Shown here piece by piece: positions 36,998 to 46,826 of a stretch of DNA of 64,000 nucleotides. A program made the position numbers and the translations under genes. The DNA is taken from assembly GCA_017935345.1 (NCBI GenBank), contig JAGBHU010000040.1:26035-90034 (forward strand). Reading direction: 5' to 3'. The number at the start of each line of letters is the position of its first letter. Position 1 is the first letter of the stretch. Below the pieces are notes generated by a model that saw only the letters and a program-made list of their open reading frames with translations, did no database searches and was not told the DNA's origin. The DNA is from Coprococcus sp. GTDB lineage: Bacteria; Bacillota; Clostridia; Lachnospirales; Lachnospiraceae.

Positions 36998-38662
36998 ATG
37001 AAGGAATATTTACTACTTTTTAAAGCAATCAGTAAAAATAATGGTATGGACATGCCTGAAAACGGCAGAAAAGCAAAATCCTACAAGATTATGGGCAGGC
37101 TGGCTTTATGCTGTATCATGCTTCCATGTTGCTTTATCGTTGGCTTTATCGTGTATGTAATGACACAGGCATTGATTGAGGCAGGTGGCATTACAGAGGG
37201 ACTTGAGCTGATCGTCCAGCTTATGTCTGTATTTGGTGTTATATTCAGTATCATGGTTATATTTAATGTGATGTACTTTTCATCGGATTTGCAGCATTTG
37301 CTTCCGCTTCCCATAAAACCGTCATCGCTTGTGGCAGCAAAATTTACACATGCATATTTTGCTGAAAGCGTTATGGAATTTATGATATTATTCTGTGGCT
37401 TTATAGGATATTTTATAGCGGCCGGCATCAAGCCGGTATCGCTTATAACGGCTATAACCGGTGTATTTCTGATACCTGTTCTGCCACTGGTATATTGTGG
37501 AATTTTCTGCCTGATTATTATGGCATTTTTCAGCAAGGTAAAGCTGCTTAAAAATGTAGATTTTATGGTGGGACTTGCATCCTTTCTATTCGTAGGATTG
37601 TTTCTGTTGTCATTTATTCAGCTTGATAATGTGAATATCAATTCCTATATTGACAGTATGATGAACGGAAACAATATCTTTATAAGCATTATGGGTAAAA
37701 TTTTCTTTACGGTGCCGCTGTTTTTGAAGGCACTTGGTGAGAACAGCATTATATATTTTCTCCTTTTTGTGCTTATAAATGCTGCTGCTGTTGCGCTGTT
37801 GCTTGTACTTGGAAATGCTCTTTACTTAAAAGGGGTATTTCTTGTATCTTCAAATGGTAAAACAGGCAGCAGGGGACATCATAAAGATGCAGTCTCTTAT
37901 GAGCGTACATCAGCATTGAAGGCTTATTTTATAAAAGAATGTAAGATATTATACAGAACACCTGCCTATAGGAAATACTGCGTTGTCGTAAATATGATCT
38001 GGCCCGTACTTGTGGCAGCAATGTTTATACTGCCGTCTACAAAGGATTTTATGGCGGCGTTTAGGAGGACATTTATCAATAGGCATGTATTATCAGATGT
38101 TATCGTTCTGATGATGGTGATTGCAATTTCATTTTTTGCAACGGCAATGAACAGTATTGCATCGACTTCGTTTACAAGAGAGGGCGCACATTTTACATTT
38201 ATCAAGCATGTGCCGCTTCCATATGAAAAACAGATACAGGTAAAGTCGCTTGTGAGTATCTTATATAGTGGCATAACCGTTATGATATCTATTGTTATGC
38301 TATGTGTTCTGATGGGCTGCTCGCCGCTTCAGTATCTGTATTTTCTCATAATCGGCATACTGTCGGTAGTCGTGTGTACATATATTGGAATTATGCTGGA
38401 CGGAGCGCATCCCAGACTTAATTGGGAGGATGAGTATGGTGCACTAAGAGGAAATCTGAATGCATTTTTCAATATGGCTATTGCGATTCTGATTGCAATG
38501 GTATTGTGTGCAGTTGGCTGGCTGCTGTTCCGATATACAAGATTTAGTTCAGGACTTATTTATGCAATTTATCTGGCAGTGATGATATTCGCATGCTACA
38601 GGATGCGAAGAACATCAGTAAAGCATACAATAATAAGCATAAAAAGAGATTTATATTCTTAG
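36998..38662 (+). CDS. ABC-type exporter membrane protein
   Basis: The 554-residue protein has about a dozen predicted membrane helices in two halves separated by a cytoplasmic loop (about 285-325). A cytoplasmic N-terminus of about 30 residues and a basic C-terminus (MRRTSVKHTIISIKRDLYS) flank them. The segment SSDLQHLLPLPIKPSSLVAAK is typical of the putative exporter family linked to ABC-2-like ATPases. It should pair with the preceding ATPase. The substrate is unknown. AGGAGTAAC precedes the ATG. Confidence 0.82.
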   Translation: MKEYLLLFKAISKNNGMDMPENGRKAKSYKIMGRLALCCIMLPCCFIVGFIVYVMTQALIEAGGITEGLELIVQLMSVFGVIFSIMVIFNVMYFSSDLQHLLPLPIKPSSLVAAKFTHAYFAESVMEFMILFCGFIGYFIAAGIKPVSLITAITGVFLIPVLPLVYCGIFCLIIMAFFSKVKLLKNVDFMVGLASFLFVGLFLLSFIQLDNVNINSYIDSMMNGNNIFISIMGKIFFTVPLFLKALGENSIIYFLLFVLINAAAVALLLVLGNALYLKGVFLVSSNGKTGSRGHHKDAVSYERTSALKAYFIKECKILYRTPAYRKYCVVVNMIWPVLVAAMFILPSTKDFMAAFRRTFINRHVLSDVIVLMMVIAISFFATAMNSIASTSFTREGAHFTFIKHVPLPYEKQIQVKSLVSILYSGITVMISIVMLCVLMGCSPLQYLYFLIIGILSVVVCTYIGIMLDGAHPRLNWEDEYGALRGNLNAFFNMAIAILIAMVLCAVGWLLFRYTRFSSGLIYAIYLAVMIFACYRMRRTSVKHTIISIKRDLYS

Positions 38663-38677
38663 AAAGGAAGACATAAT

Positions 38678-40057
38678 ATGAAGAGCGTAAATGCATGGAG
38701 CAAGTACAACAAAGAAGAACTGGCTGACCTTGAGAAGCTGTGTAAGGATTACAGGGACTTTCTTGACAAGGGTAAAACAGAGAGAGAATGTGTGAAAGAG
38801 ATTGTAAAACAGGCAAAAAAAGCAGGTTATACGGATATAAACGAAATTATAAAAAATGAAGCTAAAGTTAAAACCGGAGATAAGATATATGCAGTATGGA
38901 TGGATAAAACGGTTGCATTGTTTCACATAGGCAGGAAGAATATTGAAAAAGGAATGAATATACTTGGAGCACATATTGATTCTCCAAGAATGGATGTAAA
39001 ACAGAACCCGTTATATGAGAAGGACGGTTTTGCATATCTTGATACGCATTATTATGGTGGAATAAAGAAATATCAGTGGGTTACCCTTCCGCTTGCTATC
39101 CATGGTGTTGTGGCAAAGACAAATGGCGAGATTGTTGATATCAATATAGGAGAAGACAAAAACGACCCTGTATTTTGTGTAACGGATTTACTGATTCATC
39201 TTGCGCAGGCACAGCTGGAGAAAAAGGCAAATAAGGTTATCGAGGGTGAAGAGCTGGATATTTTGTTTGGAAGCAGGCCTTTAAAGGGAGAAGAGAAAGA
39301 ATCCGTCAAAGCTGGTGTTTTGGCAATTTTAAAGAAGAAATACGGAATAAAGGAAGAAGATTTTATTTCAGCGGAGCTTGAGATTGTTCCTGCCGGAAAG
39401 GCGAGAGAATGTGGTATCGATAAGAGTATGATTATGGCGTATGGTCAGGACGACAGAGTATGTGCATATACTTCCCTGATTGCCATGCTTGAAGCTGATA
39501 CCCCTGAGAAAACCACATGCTGTCTTTTAACAGATAAGGAAGAAATCGGAAGTGTAGGTGCTACAGGAATGCAGTCCCATTTCTTTGAAAATATGGTTGC
39601 AGAGATATTGAATGCCATGGGTTCATACAGCGAAATTAAATTAAGACGCTGCCTTGCTTCATCGCGGATGCTTTCATCGGATGTATCGGCAGGCTATGAC
39701 CCGACCTTCGCCAGTGCATTTGACAAGAAAAATGCAGCTATTTTCGGAGAAGGAATGGTATTTAACAAGTTTACCGGAGCAAGAGGAAAATCAAATTCAA
39801 ATGATGCAAATGCGGAATATCTTGGAGTAATCAGAAAGGTTCTTGATGATGCAGACGTATGCTATCAGACAGCAGAGCTTGGAAAAGTGGATATAGGCGG
39901 TGGCGGTACCATAGCTTATATTTTATCTTTATATGGTATGGAAGTAGTCGATTGTGGTGTAGCGGTATTAAATATGCATGCGCCATGGGAGATTACCTCC
40001 AAGGCCGATATATATGAAACCAAGAAGGGATACGTGGCATTTTTATTAGGTGCATAA
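38678..40057 (+). CDS. M18-family aminopeptidase
   Basis: The 459-residue zinc enzyme carries the M18 landmarks: metal ligand in LGAHIDSPRMD, the catalytic acid and metal pair in LTDKEEIGSVGATG, and the late His of VAVLNMHAPWEI. Length and the N-terminal AWSKYN segment match bacterial aminopeptidase I. It removes N-terminal residues from peptides, often acidic or neutral ones, in the cytoplasm. AGAAAGGAAG precedes the ATG. The sensor kinase starts three bases after its stop, so co-translation is likely. Confidence 0.93.
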   Translation: MKSVNAWSKYNKEELADLEKLCKDYRDFLDKGKTERECVKEIVKQAKKAGYTDINEIIKNEAKVKTGDKIYAVWMDKTVALFHIGRKNIEKGMNILGAHIDSPRMDVKQNPLYEKDGFAYLDTHYYGGIKKYQWVTLPLAIHGVVAKTNGEIVDINIGEDKNDPVFCVTDLLIHLAQAQLEKKANKVIEGEELDILFGSRPLKGEEKESVKAGVLAILKKKYGIKEEDFISAELEIVPAGKARECGIDKSMIMAYGQDDRVCAYTSLIAMLEADTPEKTTCCLLTDKEEIGSVGATGMQSHFFENMVAEILNAMGSYSEIKLRRCLASSRMLSSDVSAGYDPTFASAFDKKNAAIFGEGMVFNKFTGARGKSNSNDANAEYLGVIRKVLDDADVCYQTAELGKVDIGGGGTIAYILSLYGMEVVDCGVAVLNMHAPWEITSKADIYETKKGYVAFLLGA

Positions 40058-40060
40058 CAT

Positions 40061-43000
40061 ATGAGAAATAAATCTATTGTTATAAAAATATATATGCTGA
40101 TGATAGCCGTGGTAATGATTTTTTTGCCACGGCTGGTCTGCGTTGCAGGAGAAGACTATACATCTGATTATAATCAGAATGAGTATACCGAAGATGATGG
40201 ATTTGACAGCAGGAATGTAAACTGCATTTGTCAGTCAACAAGCGGATATATATGGATAGGAACCGATAGCGGACTCTATCGATATGATGGCAGTGAGTTT
40301 ACGTTATTTTCAATGGACAGTAATATTGACGGAAGCATATATGGCATCAACTGTATTCTTCTTACAGAAGCAGGAAATCTATATGTCGGAACAGAGAATT
40401 ATGGTCTGTTTTTATATGACAACGGTGTATTCAACAGAGTTCCGGAAGCATACAATATGGAAATTTCCACTATTTATGAGATGTATGAGGATACAGAAGG
40501 AACGATATGGCTTGGTACATCCCAAGGTATCTATATGCTGTCAAAAGATGCGATAGAGGCAGTAGAAAATGAGCAGCTCAGCAATTCAAGAATTGGAAAT
40601 ATAAGTGGTTATGGAAATAAAATATATGCCGTAGCAAATGGGGATATGCTTGTTACGATTACGAATAAGACGAAAGTAAGCATAAAGTCAAAGTCGGATT
40701 ATGGCATCGATGATATTAACAGTATGTATGTAGCTGCCGACGGAACCAGATATTACGGCTCTGTTGGCCGTGCGATTCTGAAGATTACACGGGGCAGAGA
40801 TTATGAGCTTATCAATACCGGCAGTATAAGAGGTATTAATGATATTTATGGTGACGGAGATAAAATCTGGGTACTTTCTGATGATGGTGTGGCATATTTA
40901 ACGCCTGACAGCAAGGGACTTACATTGGTAACTGGCTTGCTGTTTAATGAATCCATGAGTGATATGATAGTGGACTATGAGGGAAACTATTGGTTCACAT
41001 CATATAGAAAAGGACTTCTTTTTCTCCAAAGAAGTAAATTCCGTAATTTATCGATGAAATATGATCTTGGGGAATCCATCGTAAACTGTGTTGTGGAATA
41101 TGGTGAGCAGCTCTATGTGGGAACCGATGACGGACTGACCATCGTAGACAGTGACGGAAAACTTGTTACGGATAATGATTTGGTAAATCTTTTGTCAGGA
41201 ATCAGTATCAGGGATATGTATATAGATTCCAATTACGATTTGTGGATATGTACCTATAGGATATATGGTGTCATTAAGGTAAATAAGAAAGGTACATATG
41301 AGTTCTTTAACAGAAGTGAGTCCAATCTGATAAGCAATTCCGTAAATTGTATTGTGGAAATTTCAAAAGATTATATGGCTGTCGGTACGGAGCTTGGTAT
41401 CTCTGTTCTAAAAAAGGGCGAGGTTGTAAGAAACTATACCAGACTTGACGGACTTGAAAATTCAGACATCATCTCTCTTTATATGAGTGAAGACGGATTA
41501 CTTTATGCAGGCTCGAATGGAGCGGGTATGTATACAATAGATATGGAGTCCAATGTAAAGCAGATAGCAATCGAAGAGGGTGTAAAATTTAATGTTATTT
41601 CAACGATAGCAGGTGGAAGCAACGGTTTGTGGATAGGAACCGATAATGGATTATATTATCAGGAAGGGATTATAAGGCAGATTGCATCCATAGATTCTAC
41701 AAATAGTATATATGATATCATTATTGATGAAAGTGGTTATATGTGGATATTCGGCTCAAAGGGTATCAGCAGATATTATGAGAATGATTTGCTTAGCAGT
41801 ACACAGCCGGAATATGTCAGTTATACAAAGAGTGACGGTATCATATCCGGTATTACCGAACGCTCTTCCAATTATATTACAAAAGATGGCATCATATATG
41901 TATGCTGTGACGAAGGATTGTGCAGCTTTAGTCAGGAAAATGAATATATTAATGAAGTCGCACCGAGAGTTAGGATATCTTCCGTTGCCGTTGACGGAAC
42001 GGAGTATAAGTTTTCTGACCTGGATGGTAAAATCGATGTACCGGGAAACACAAACAGGATAACGGTAAAGTTTTCTGTCTTGAGTTATGTAAACCGAGCA
42101 GATATTGTAGTAAAATATTATCTGGATGGATTTGAAGATGTGGCAAGAACCATATCCGGTACGGATGTGATGGAGGTGGAGTATACAAACCTTGAAGGTG
42201 GAAGTTATGAGTTTGTGTTGTCTGCCGAAAACGCTGACGGTGTGGAATGTGAACAGGATTTGACGTTTGCCATCAATAAGGAGCTTGGTTTTTGGGAAAC
42301 GAATATGGCGAAATCCATCATTGTTTTTGGAATCCTGTTTTTGTTAATTATCATGATTGTTACCATAAGAGGAATTGCCCGTGTCATACGAAAAAAGACG
42401 GAGCAGGTGGAAGAGCTTAGTAAGAAGAGCGAAGAGGCAGAGAAATCCAATCAGGCAAAGGGAGATTATGTAAACTATTTGAGCCATGAAATAAGAGTTC
42501 CGCTGAATACGATACTTGGTGTAAGCGAAATGGTTATGAGAAATGCAGAAAGTCTGAATGATGAGCAACTGCCACAGTATCAGGCACTTTACAATGCAGG
42601 ATATGAAATCCTTGGAATCGTAGATGGAATCTCGCGTCTTTCTAATCTGATGGACGGAAGTATCGAACTGGCGAGAAAAGAATATGCTGTTTCGGATATT
42701 ATAGAGGAATTGTCACAACAATTTAAAGGCATGGTAAATCGTGACCTCGTAGACCTTAGAGTCAGCATTGAGGATAATATACCAAATGGTTTGATTGGTG
42801 ATGCATCAAGAGTAAAGGAGCTTGTGACGAATATATTTGCAAGAGCGGCAAGTACTACAAAAGAGGGATATATCAGCATAGATGTAGATTGGAGAGCCGC
42901 TGAATCGGGTGAGAGTAAGAGTGACCAAAATGCTGATGCTTCAGATAGTAATGTTATTTGTCTTGATTTTAAGATATCCGATACCGGTATCGGTGTAAAA

Positions 43001-44299
43001 GAAGAAAGACTGGAGCAGCTTTTTGAATTGGATGATTCATACGGAAAGGCAGATATAGGAAAGTTTGATATCAGCCTTGGTCTTGCCATAGCAAAACAGC
43101 TTGTTCATATGATGGACGGAGAGATTACTGCATCGAGTACCTATGGTGCAGGAACTACGATTGTATTCAGTATTAAGCAGGAAGTATTTGATTATAGTTA
43201 TGTAAACTATAATTTGGACAGAAAGAAGGAGCTTGCAAGACGTGATTCTAATTCAAGAATATGGCTTCCTGACGTAAAGATACTGATAGTCGATGAATCT
43301 GAGCTGGGACTTCAGGTTGAAAAAACATTATTTGATACGTACGGGTTGGTTTGCGATACGGTCACTTCAGGATTTGACGCTATCGATAAGGTTATGGTAA
43401 ATCAGTATGATATTGTATTCATAGATACGATTATGACGGTGATGGACGGAAAGGATACGGTTCGGGAAATCCGTAATCTGGATGGTGAGGAATATAAAAA
43501 GATGCCGATTATAGCGATGTCTGTAAATACGGTTGATATGTCCAGAGAAGATATCTTGATTTCAGGATTTAATGAAGTCCTTGTAAAACCGCTTGAGCTT
43601 GATGAGGTAGAGGCTGTTCTTCGAATGTTTCTTCCTGAGGAAAAGATTAAGGAGAAGACCACCGATATCGTTCAGGATGTAGATATAGCACAGTATTTGG
43701 ATGCGGCGCAGGTATTGAAGAAATATGTAGTAGTCGATGATACTCTAAAAATGATGGGTGGCAGTTTTGACAACTTTAATAAGTTTATTATAAACTACAA
43801 GGCTCAGTATGAAGAAGAGATATATATGCTTCAGGATTATATTGATGATGATGTGAGAAAATTCAGAAACGTCATTCATAATATCAAGAGCAGCAGTGGC
43901 AATATAGGTGCATTTGTCATAGAGCGTAAGGCGGCAAATCTCCTGTCGGCAATCAATATCGGTAATATGCAGTATGCAAAAGAAAATACAAGAGAATTCA
44001 TGGCGTTGATGAAGGATATGTTTAAGGCGATTGATGTATATATATCGAAAATAAAACATGAAGAAAAGCCTGTCCGTAAAGAGCTTAAGGAGTCTATTAA
44101 CAGAGGTAAGCTAAAGGAGCTTCGGGCATATCTTAAGGCATGTGAGCTTGAGCCTGTAAGGGCGCTGATTGAAGATATCGATGCATATGAATATGGCGAT
44201 ATCGATACGGAATTCTTTAGTGCACTTAAAATGACTATTGAGGCAATGGATTACGAGGGAGCCAGTGAAATTATCGACCAGTATTTAAACAGTATATAA
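40061..44299 (+). CDS. Hybrid sensor histidine kinase with beta-propeller sensor, receiver and HPt domains
   Basis: The 1412-residue protein has a signal/anchor helix (about 10-28) and an extracellular propeller sensor (about 40-640) with repeated blades such as IWIGTDSGLYRYDG, IWLGTSQGIYML and LWIGTDNGLYYQEG. Next come a Y_Y_Y immunoglobulin-like domain (about 650-740), a membrane helix (about 747-775) and the His box SHEIRVPL with His 809. The ATPase domain (about 910-1040) has DTGIG and LGLAIAKQL intact, but Arg 928 stands where the Mg-binding Asn of the N box is expected. A receiver with phospho-acceptor Asp 1122 and an HPt domain with His 1273 (HNIKSSSGNIGA) complete a phosphorelay. No separate response regulator lies next to it. 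Its ligand is unknown; similar proteins in gut bacteria sense glycans. Confidence 0.9.
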   Translation: MRNKSIVIKIYMLMIAVVMIFLPRLVCVAGEDYTSDYNQNEYTEDDGFDSRNVNCICQSTSGYIWIGTDSGLYRYDGSEFTLFSMDSNIDGSIYGINCILLTEAGNLYVGTENYGLFLYDNGVFNRVPEAYNMEISTIYEMYEDTEGTIWLGTSQGIYMLSKDAIEAVENEQLSNSRIGNISGYGNKIYAVANGDMLVTITNKTKVSIKSKSDYGIDDINSMYVAADGTRYYGSVGRAILKITRGRDYELINTGSIRGINDIYGDGDKIWVLSDDGVAYLTPDSKGLTLVTGLLFNESMSDMIVDYEGNYWFTSYRKGLLFLQRSKFRNLSMKYDLGESIVNCVVEYGEQLYVGTDDGLTIVDSDGKLVTDNDLVNLLSGISIRDMYIDSNYDLWICTYRIYGVIKVNKKGTYEFFNRSESNLISNSVNCIVEISKDYMAVGTELGISVLKKGEVVRNYTRLDGLENSDIISLYMSEDGLLYAGSNGAGMYTIDMESNVKQIAIEEGVKFNVISTIAGGSNGLWIGTDNGLYYQEGIIRQIASIDSTNSIYDIIIDESGYMWIFGSKGISRYYENDLLSSTQPEYVSYTKSDGIISGITERSSNYITKDGIIYVCCDEGLCSFSQENEYINEVAPRVRISSVAVDGTEYKFSDLDGKIDVPGNTNRITVKFSVLSYVNRADIVVKYYLDGFEDVARTISGTDVMEVEYTNLEGGSYEFVLSAENADGVECEQDLTFAINKELGFWETNMAKSIIVFGILFLLIIMIVTIRGIARVIRKKTEQVEELSKKSEEAEKSNQAKGDYVNYLSHEIRVPLNTILGVSEMVMRNAESLNDEQLPQYQALYNAGYEILGIVDGISRLSNLMDGSIELARKEYAVSDIIEELSQQFKGMVNRDLVDLRVSIEDNIPNGLIGDASRVKELVTNIFARAASTTKEGYISIDVDWRAAESGESKSDQNADASDSNVICLDFKISDTGIGVKEERLEQLFELDDSYGKADIGKFDISLGLAIAKQLVHMMDGEITASSTYGAGTTIVFSIKQEVFDYSYVNYNLDRKKELARRDSNSRIWLPDVKILIVDESELGLQVEKTLFDTYGLVCDTVTSGFDAIDKVMVNQYDIVFIDTIMTVMDGKDTVREIRNLDGEEYKKMPIIAMSVNTVDMSREDILISGFNEVLVKPLELDEVEAVLRMFLPEEKIKEKTTDIVQDVDIAQYLDAAQVLKKYVVVDDTLKMMGGSFDNFNKFIINYKAQYEEEIYMLQDYIDDDVRKFRNVIHNIKSSSGNIGAFVIERKAANLLSAINIGNMQYAKENTREFMALMKDMFKAIDVYISKIKHEEKPVRKELKESINRGKLKELRAYLKACELEPVRALIEDIDAYEYGDIDTEFFSALKMTIEAMDYEGASEIIDQYLNSI

Positions 44300-44323
44300 T
44301 TTAAAGGAAAAGAGGATAAAAGC

Positions 44324-44812
44324 ATGAGAGTAGCAATTATAATGGGTTCAACCAGCGATATGGCAAAGGTAGAACCGGCAGTAGGAATTCTTAAAGACTA
44401 TGGTGTTTCCGTAGATGTGAGATGTTTATCCGCACACAGAGCACACGCAGGACTTTCTCAGTTTATTGAAGAGGCAAACGGCAATGGTACGGAGGTTATT
44501 ATTGCAGCGGCAGGAATGGCGGCAGCACTTCCGGGCGTTGTAGCTTCACAGACGGTCCTTCCTGTTATCGGTGTTCCCCTTTCGGGTGCAACACTTGACG
44601 GAATGGATGCTTTGCTTTCCATCGTTCAGATGCCGTCGGGTATTCCGGTAGCAACCGTAGCAATAAACGGAAGCAAAAATGCGGCATATCTTGCACTTCA
44701 GATTATTGCTGTAAATAATGCATCCGTCAGAGAAAAGCTCCAGGCAGAACGCAAAGCAATGGAAGCTGCTGCCATGAAAGCAAATGAAGAGGTCATTGAG
44801 AAATTCAAATAG
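44324..44812 (+). CDS. purE: N5-carboxyaminoimidazole ribonucleotide mutase
   Basis: The 162-residue protein has the PurE phosphate loop IIMGSTSDMAK, the CLSAHRAH catalytic His and AAAGMAAALPGVVA, all typical of class I PurE. It moves the carboxylate of N5-CAIR to C4 to give CAIR in purine synthesis. AAAGGAAAAGAGG lies before the ATG. It follows the sensor kinase by 24 bases and stands far from purM-purN-purD at 55-58 kb, so the purine genes are split. No purine riboswitch was found before it. Confidence 0.96.
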   Translation: MRVAIIMGSTSDMAKVEPAVGILKDYGVSVDVRCLSAHRAHAGLSQFIEEANGNGTEVIIAAAGMAAALPGVVASQTVLPVIGVPLSGATLDGMDALLSIVQMPSGIPVATVAINGSKNAAYLALQIIAVNNASVREKLQAERKAMEAAAMKANEEVIEKFK

Positions 44813-44878
44813 CTACTTTTTCTTTACTTTTGCCTGCTTCAATGATACCATATGGAATGGATGGTATTCGAAAGAAAC

Positions 44879-44893
44879 TATACCTGAGGTATA
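44879..44893. promoter_or_regulatory. Candidate operator near the pan cluster promoter
   Basis: A short perfect palindrome TATACC-TGA-GGTATA overlaps a weak promoter-like pair (TTCGAA at about 44867 and TATACA about 17 bases on). It lies 50-65 bases before the panG-like gene. A second inverted repeat ATACCAT/ATGGTAT lies just upstream. Function is inferred from position only. Confidence 0.3.
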
Positions 44894-44944
44894 CAATATA
44901 TACATATCGCATGTGTATATTGAACTGGATAAGTAGGTGATTAT

Positions 44945-45817
44945 ATGAGGATTGGATTTATAGGTGCCGGCAAGGTAGGCTTTACTCTGGGAAAATATGT
45001 GATTGCGAATAAGCAAAAGGAGAATGCCCCTGAGTGTTTAAAGCAGACTGAAATATCAGGATATTTCAGTCTGCATGAAGAAAGTGCGAAAGAAGCGGCC
45101 AAATGGACCGATACCCGTTATTATCAATCATTGAAGGAAATAACTGAATCTAGTAATGTTCTTGTTCTTACCGTACCGGACAGTGTTATAAGAAAGGTAT
45201 GGGACGAACTGCGTGTCCTTGATATAAAGGATATGCTCATTTGCCATTGCAGTGGTGTGATGGCATCTAATATCTTTTCAGGTGTGACAGAGGCAGGAGC
45301 CTTTGGCTATTCGATTCATCCTATGTATGCAATAAGTTCAAAAACGGAATCCTATAAGGAAATGGGACAGGCTTTGTTTTCTGTTGAAGGCGATGACAGG
45401 TATCTTACACAGATAAGAGATTTCATCACTTCTTTGGGAAATGAATGTGTCATTATTTCGGACTGTGATAAAGTAAAATATCACGGTGCTGCCGTAATGG
45501 CGAGCAATCTTGTAACAGGTCTTTATTCCATGGCAGGAAAGCTTCTGATGGAATGTGGATTTACAGCAGAGCAGACAGAAATGGCACTTGAACCGTTATT
45601 TCTCGGAAATGCAAAAGCCATATCGGAAAAGGGGGCAGTAGAAAGTCTTACAGGCCCTATAGAAAGAAATGATATCGATACGGTTGTCAGGCATATGAAT
45701 GCATTGTCAGGAAATGAAAGACGTGCATATATTGCTTTGTCAAGAGGTACTCTTGAAGTTGCTGCAAAGAAACATCCGAATGTGGATTATACGGAGCTTC
45801 GCAGGTTATTGAACTGA
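44945..45817 (+). CDS. panG: Rossmann-fold/DUF2520 reductase, probable PanG-type ketopantoate reductase
   Basis: The 290-residue protein has an N-terminal NADP-binding fold (MRIGFIGAGKVGFTLGKY) and a second substrate region with FGYSIHPMYAIS. A C-terminal helical DUF2520 domain (about 150-290, with KYHGAAVMASNLVTGLYS) follows. It is not PanE-like in sequence, but it is immediately upstream of panB and panC. In Francisella and some Firmicutes a DUF2520 protein, PanG, was shown to reduce ketopantoate to pantoate. That step would otherwise be missing here, so context supports the same role. AGTAGGTGA precedes the ATG. Confidence 0.75.
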   Translation: MRIGFIGAGKVGFTLGKYVIANKQKENAPECLKQTEISGYFSLHEESAKEAAKWTDTRYYQSLKEITESSNVLVLTVPDSVIRKVWDELRVLDIKDMLICHCSGVMASNIFSGVTEAGAFGYSIHPMYAISSKTESYKEMGQALFSVEGDDRYLTQIRDFITSLGNECVIISDCDKVKYHGAAVMASNLVTGLYSMAGKLLMECGFTAEQTEMALEPLFLGNAKAISEKGAVESLTGPIERNDIDTVVRHMNALSGNERRAYIALSRGTLEVAAKKHPNVDYTELRRLLN

Positions 45818-45843
45818 AAATAGCGTAAAGGAGAATTAGATTG

Positions 45844-46671
45844 ATGAAAAACACAACAACAACAATTATGCAGATGAAGGGAACGGATAAGAAAATATCC
45901 ATGCTTACAGCTTATGATTATACAACAGCGAAGCTGTTTGATGAGGCAGGCGTGAATACGATTCTTGTCGGTGATTCTCTGGGAAATGTAATCCTTGGTT
46001 ACGAGGACACAATATCAGTAACCGTAGATGACATGATTCATCACAGTGCAGCGGTAGCACGAGGCGCAAAAAATGCACTCGTTGTTACGGATATGCCGTT
46101 TATGTCATATCAGGCAAGTGTATATGATGCGGTTATGAATGCAGGACGCATTATGAAGGAAGGAAGAGCCGGAGCGGTAAAGCTGGAGGGTGGCGTGGAT
46201 ATATGCCCGCAGATAGAGGCTATCGTAAAAGCAGGTATTCCTGTATGTGCTCATCTTGGACTTACACCGCAGTCTATAAATGCTTTTGGTGGTTATAAGA
46301 TACAGGGAAAGACCGAAGCTGCTGCCAGAAAGCTGATAGAGGATGCAAAAGCCGTAGAAGCCGCCGGTGCATTTGCAGTTGTATTGGAGTGTGTTCCCGC
46401 CAAGCTTGCAAAGTTGGTAACAGAAAGCATCAGTATACCGACGATAGGAATCGGTGCAGGCGCTGATTGTGACGGACAGGTTCTTGTCAATCAGGATATG
46501 CTTGGTATGTTCTCAGACTATGTACCAAAGTTTGTTAGGCAGTTTGCACATGTAGGCGAGATTATGAAAGATGCCGTGAAGCAATATATAGATGATATCA
46601 ATTCAGGCGTATTTCCGGCAGAGGAGCACACCTATAAAATAGATGATGATATCATAGAGAAGTTATATTAG
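45844..46671 (+). CDS. panB: Ketopantoate hydroxymethyltransferase
   Basis: The 275-residue enzyme shows the PanB landmarks: [18 protein letters not shown], the metal-binding [31 protein letters not shown] and the late [15 protein letters not shown]. It adds a one-carbon unit from methylene-tetrahydrofolate to ketoisovalerate, the first committed step to pantothenate. AAAGGAGAA lies upstream; TTG 45841 would add one residue. The last codons and stop are part of a 14-bp tandem repeat that runs past the gene. Confidence 0.95.
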   Translation: MKNTTTTIMQMKGTDKKISMLTAYDYTTAKLFDEAGVNTILVGDSLGNVILGYEDTISVTVDDMIHHSAAVARGAKNALVVTDMPFMSYQASVYDAVMNAGRIMKEGRAGAVKLEGGVDICPQIEAIVKAGIPVCAHLGLTPQSINAFGGYKIQGKTEAAARKLIEDAKAVEAAGAFAVVLECVPAKLAKLVTESISIPTIGIGAGADCDGQVLVNQDMLGMFSDYVPKFVRQFAHVGEIMKDAVKQYIDDINSGVFPAEEHTYKIDDDIIEKLY

Positions 46672-46707
46672 AGAAGTTATATTAGAGAGGTTATATAAAG
46701 AGGTTAT
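46656..46707. repeat. 14-bp tandem repeat over the panB stop codon
   Basis: The unit AGAGAAGTTATATT occurs twice exactly (46656 and 46670), then a variant AGAGAGGTTATATA (46684) and a decayed fourth copy. The first unit encodes the end of PanB and its stop falls at the junction with the second. The rest of the 155-base gap to panC is AT-rich without a gene. Confidence 0.85.
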
Positions 46708-46826
46708 AGATTCCTTTAAAAAATCTAAATATAGATAATAAGGAGAGCATATATAAAATATAGATGTTGAAAATTTAGATTTCATACACATTATGAACAC
46801 ATATGATATATATGCTATACAGATGA

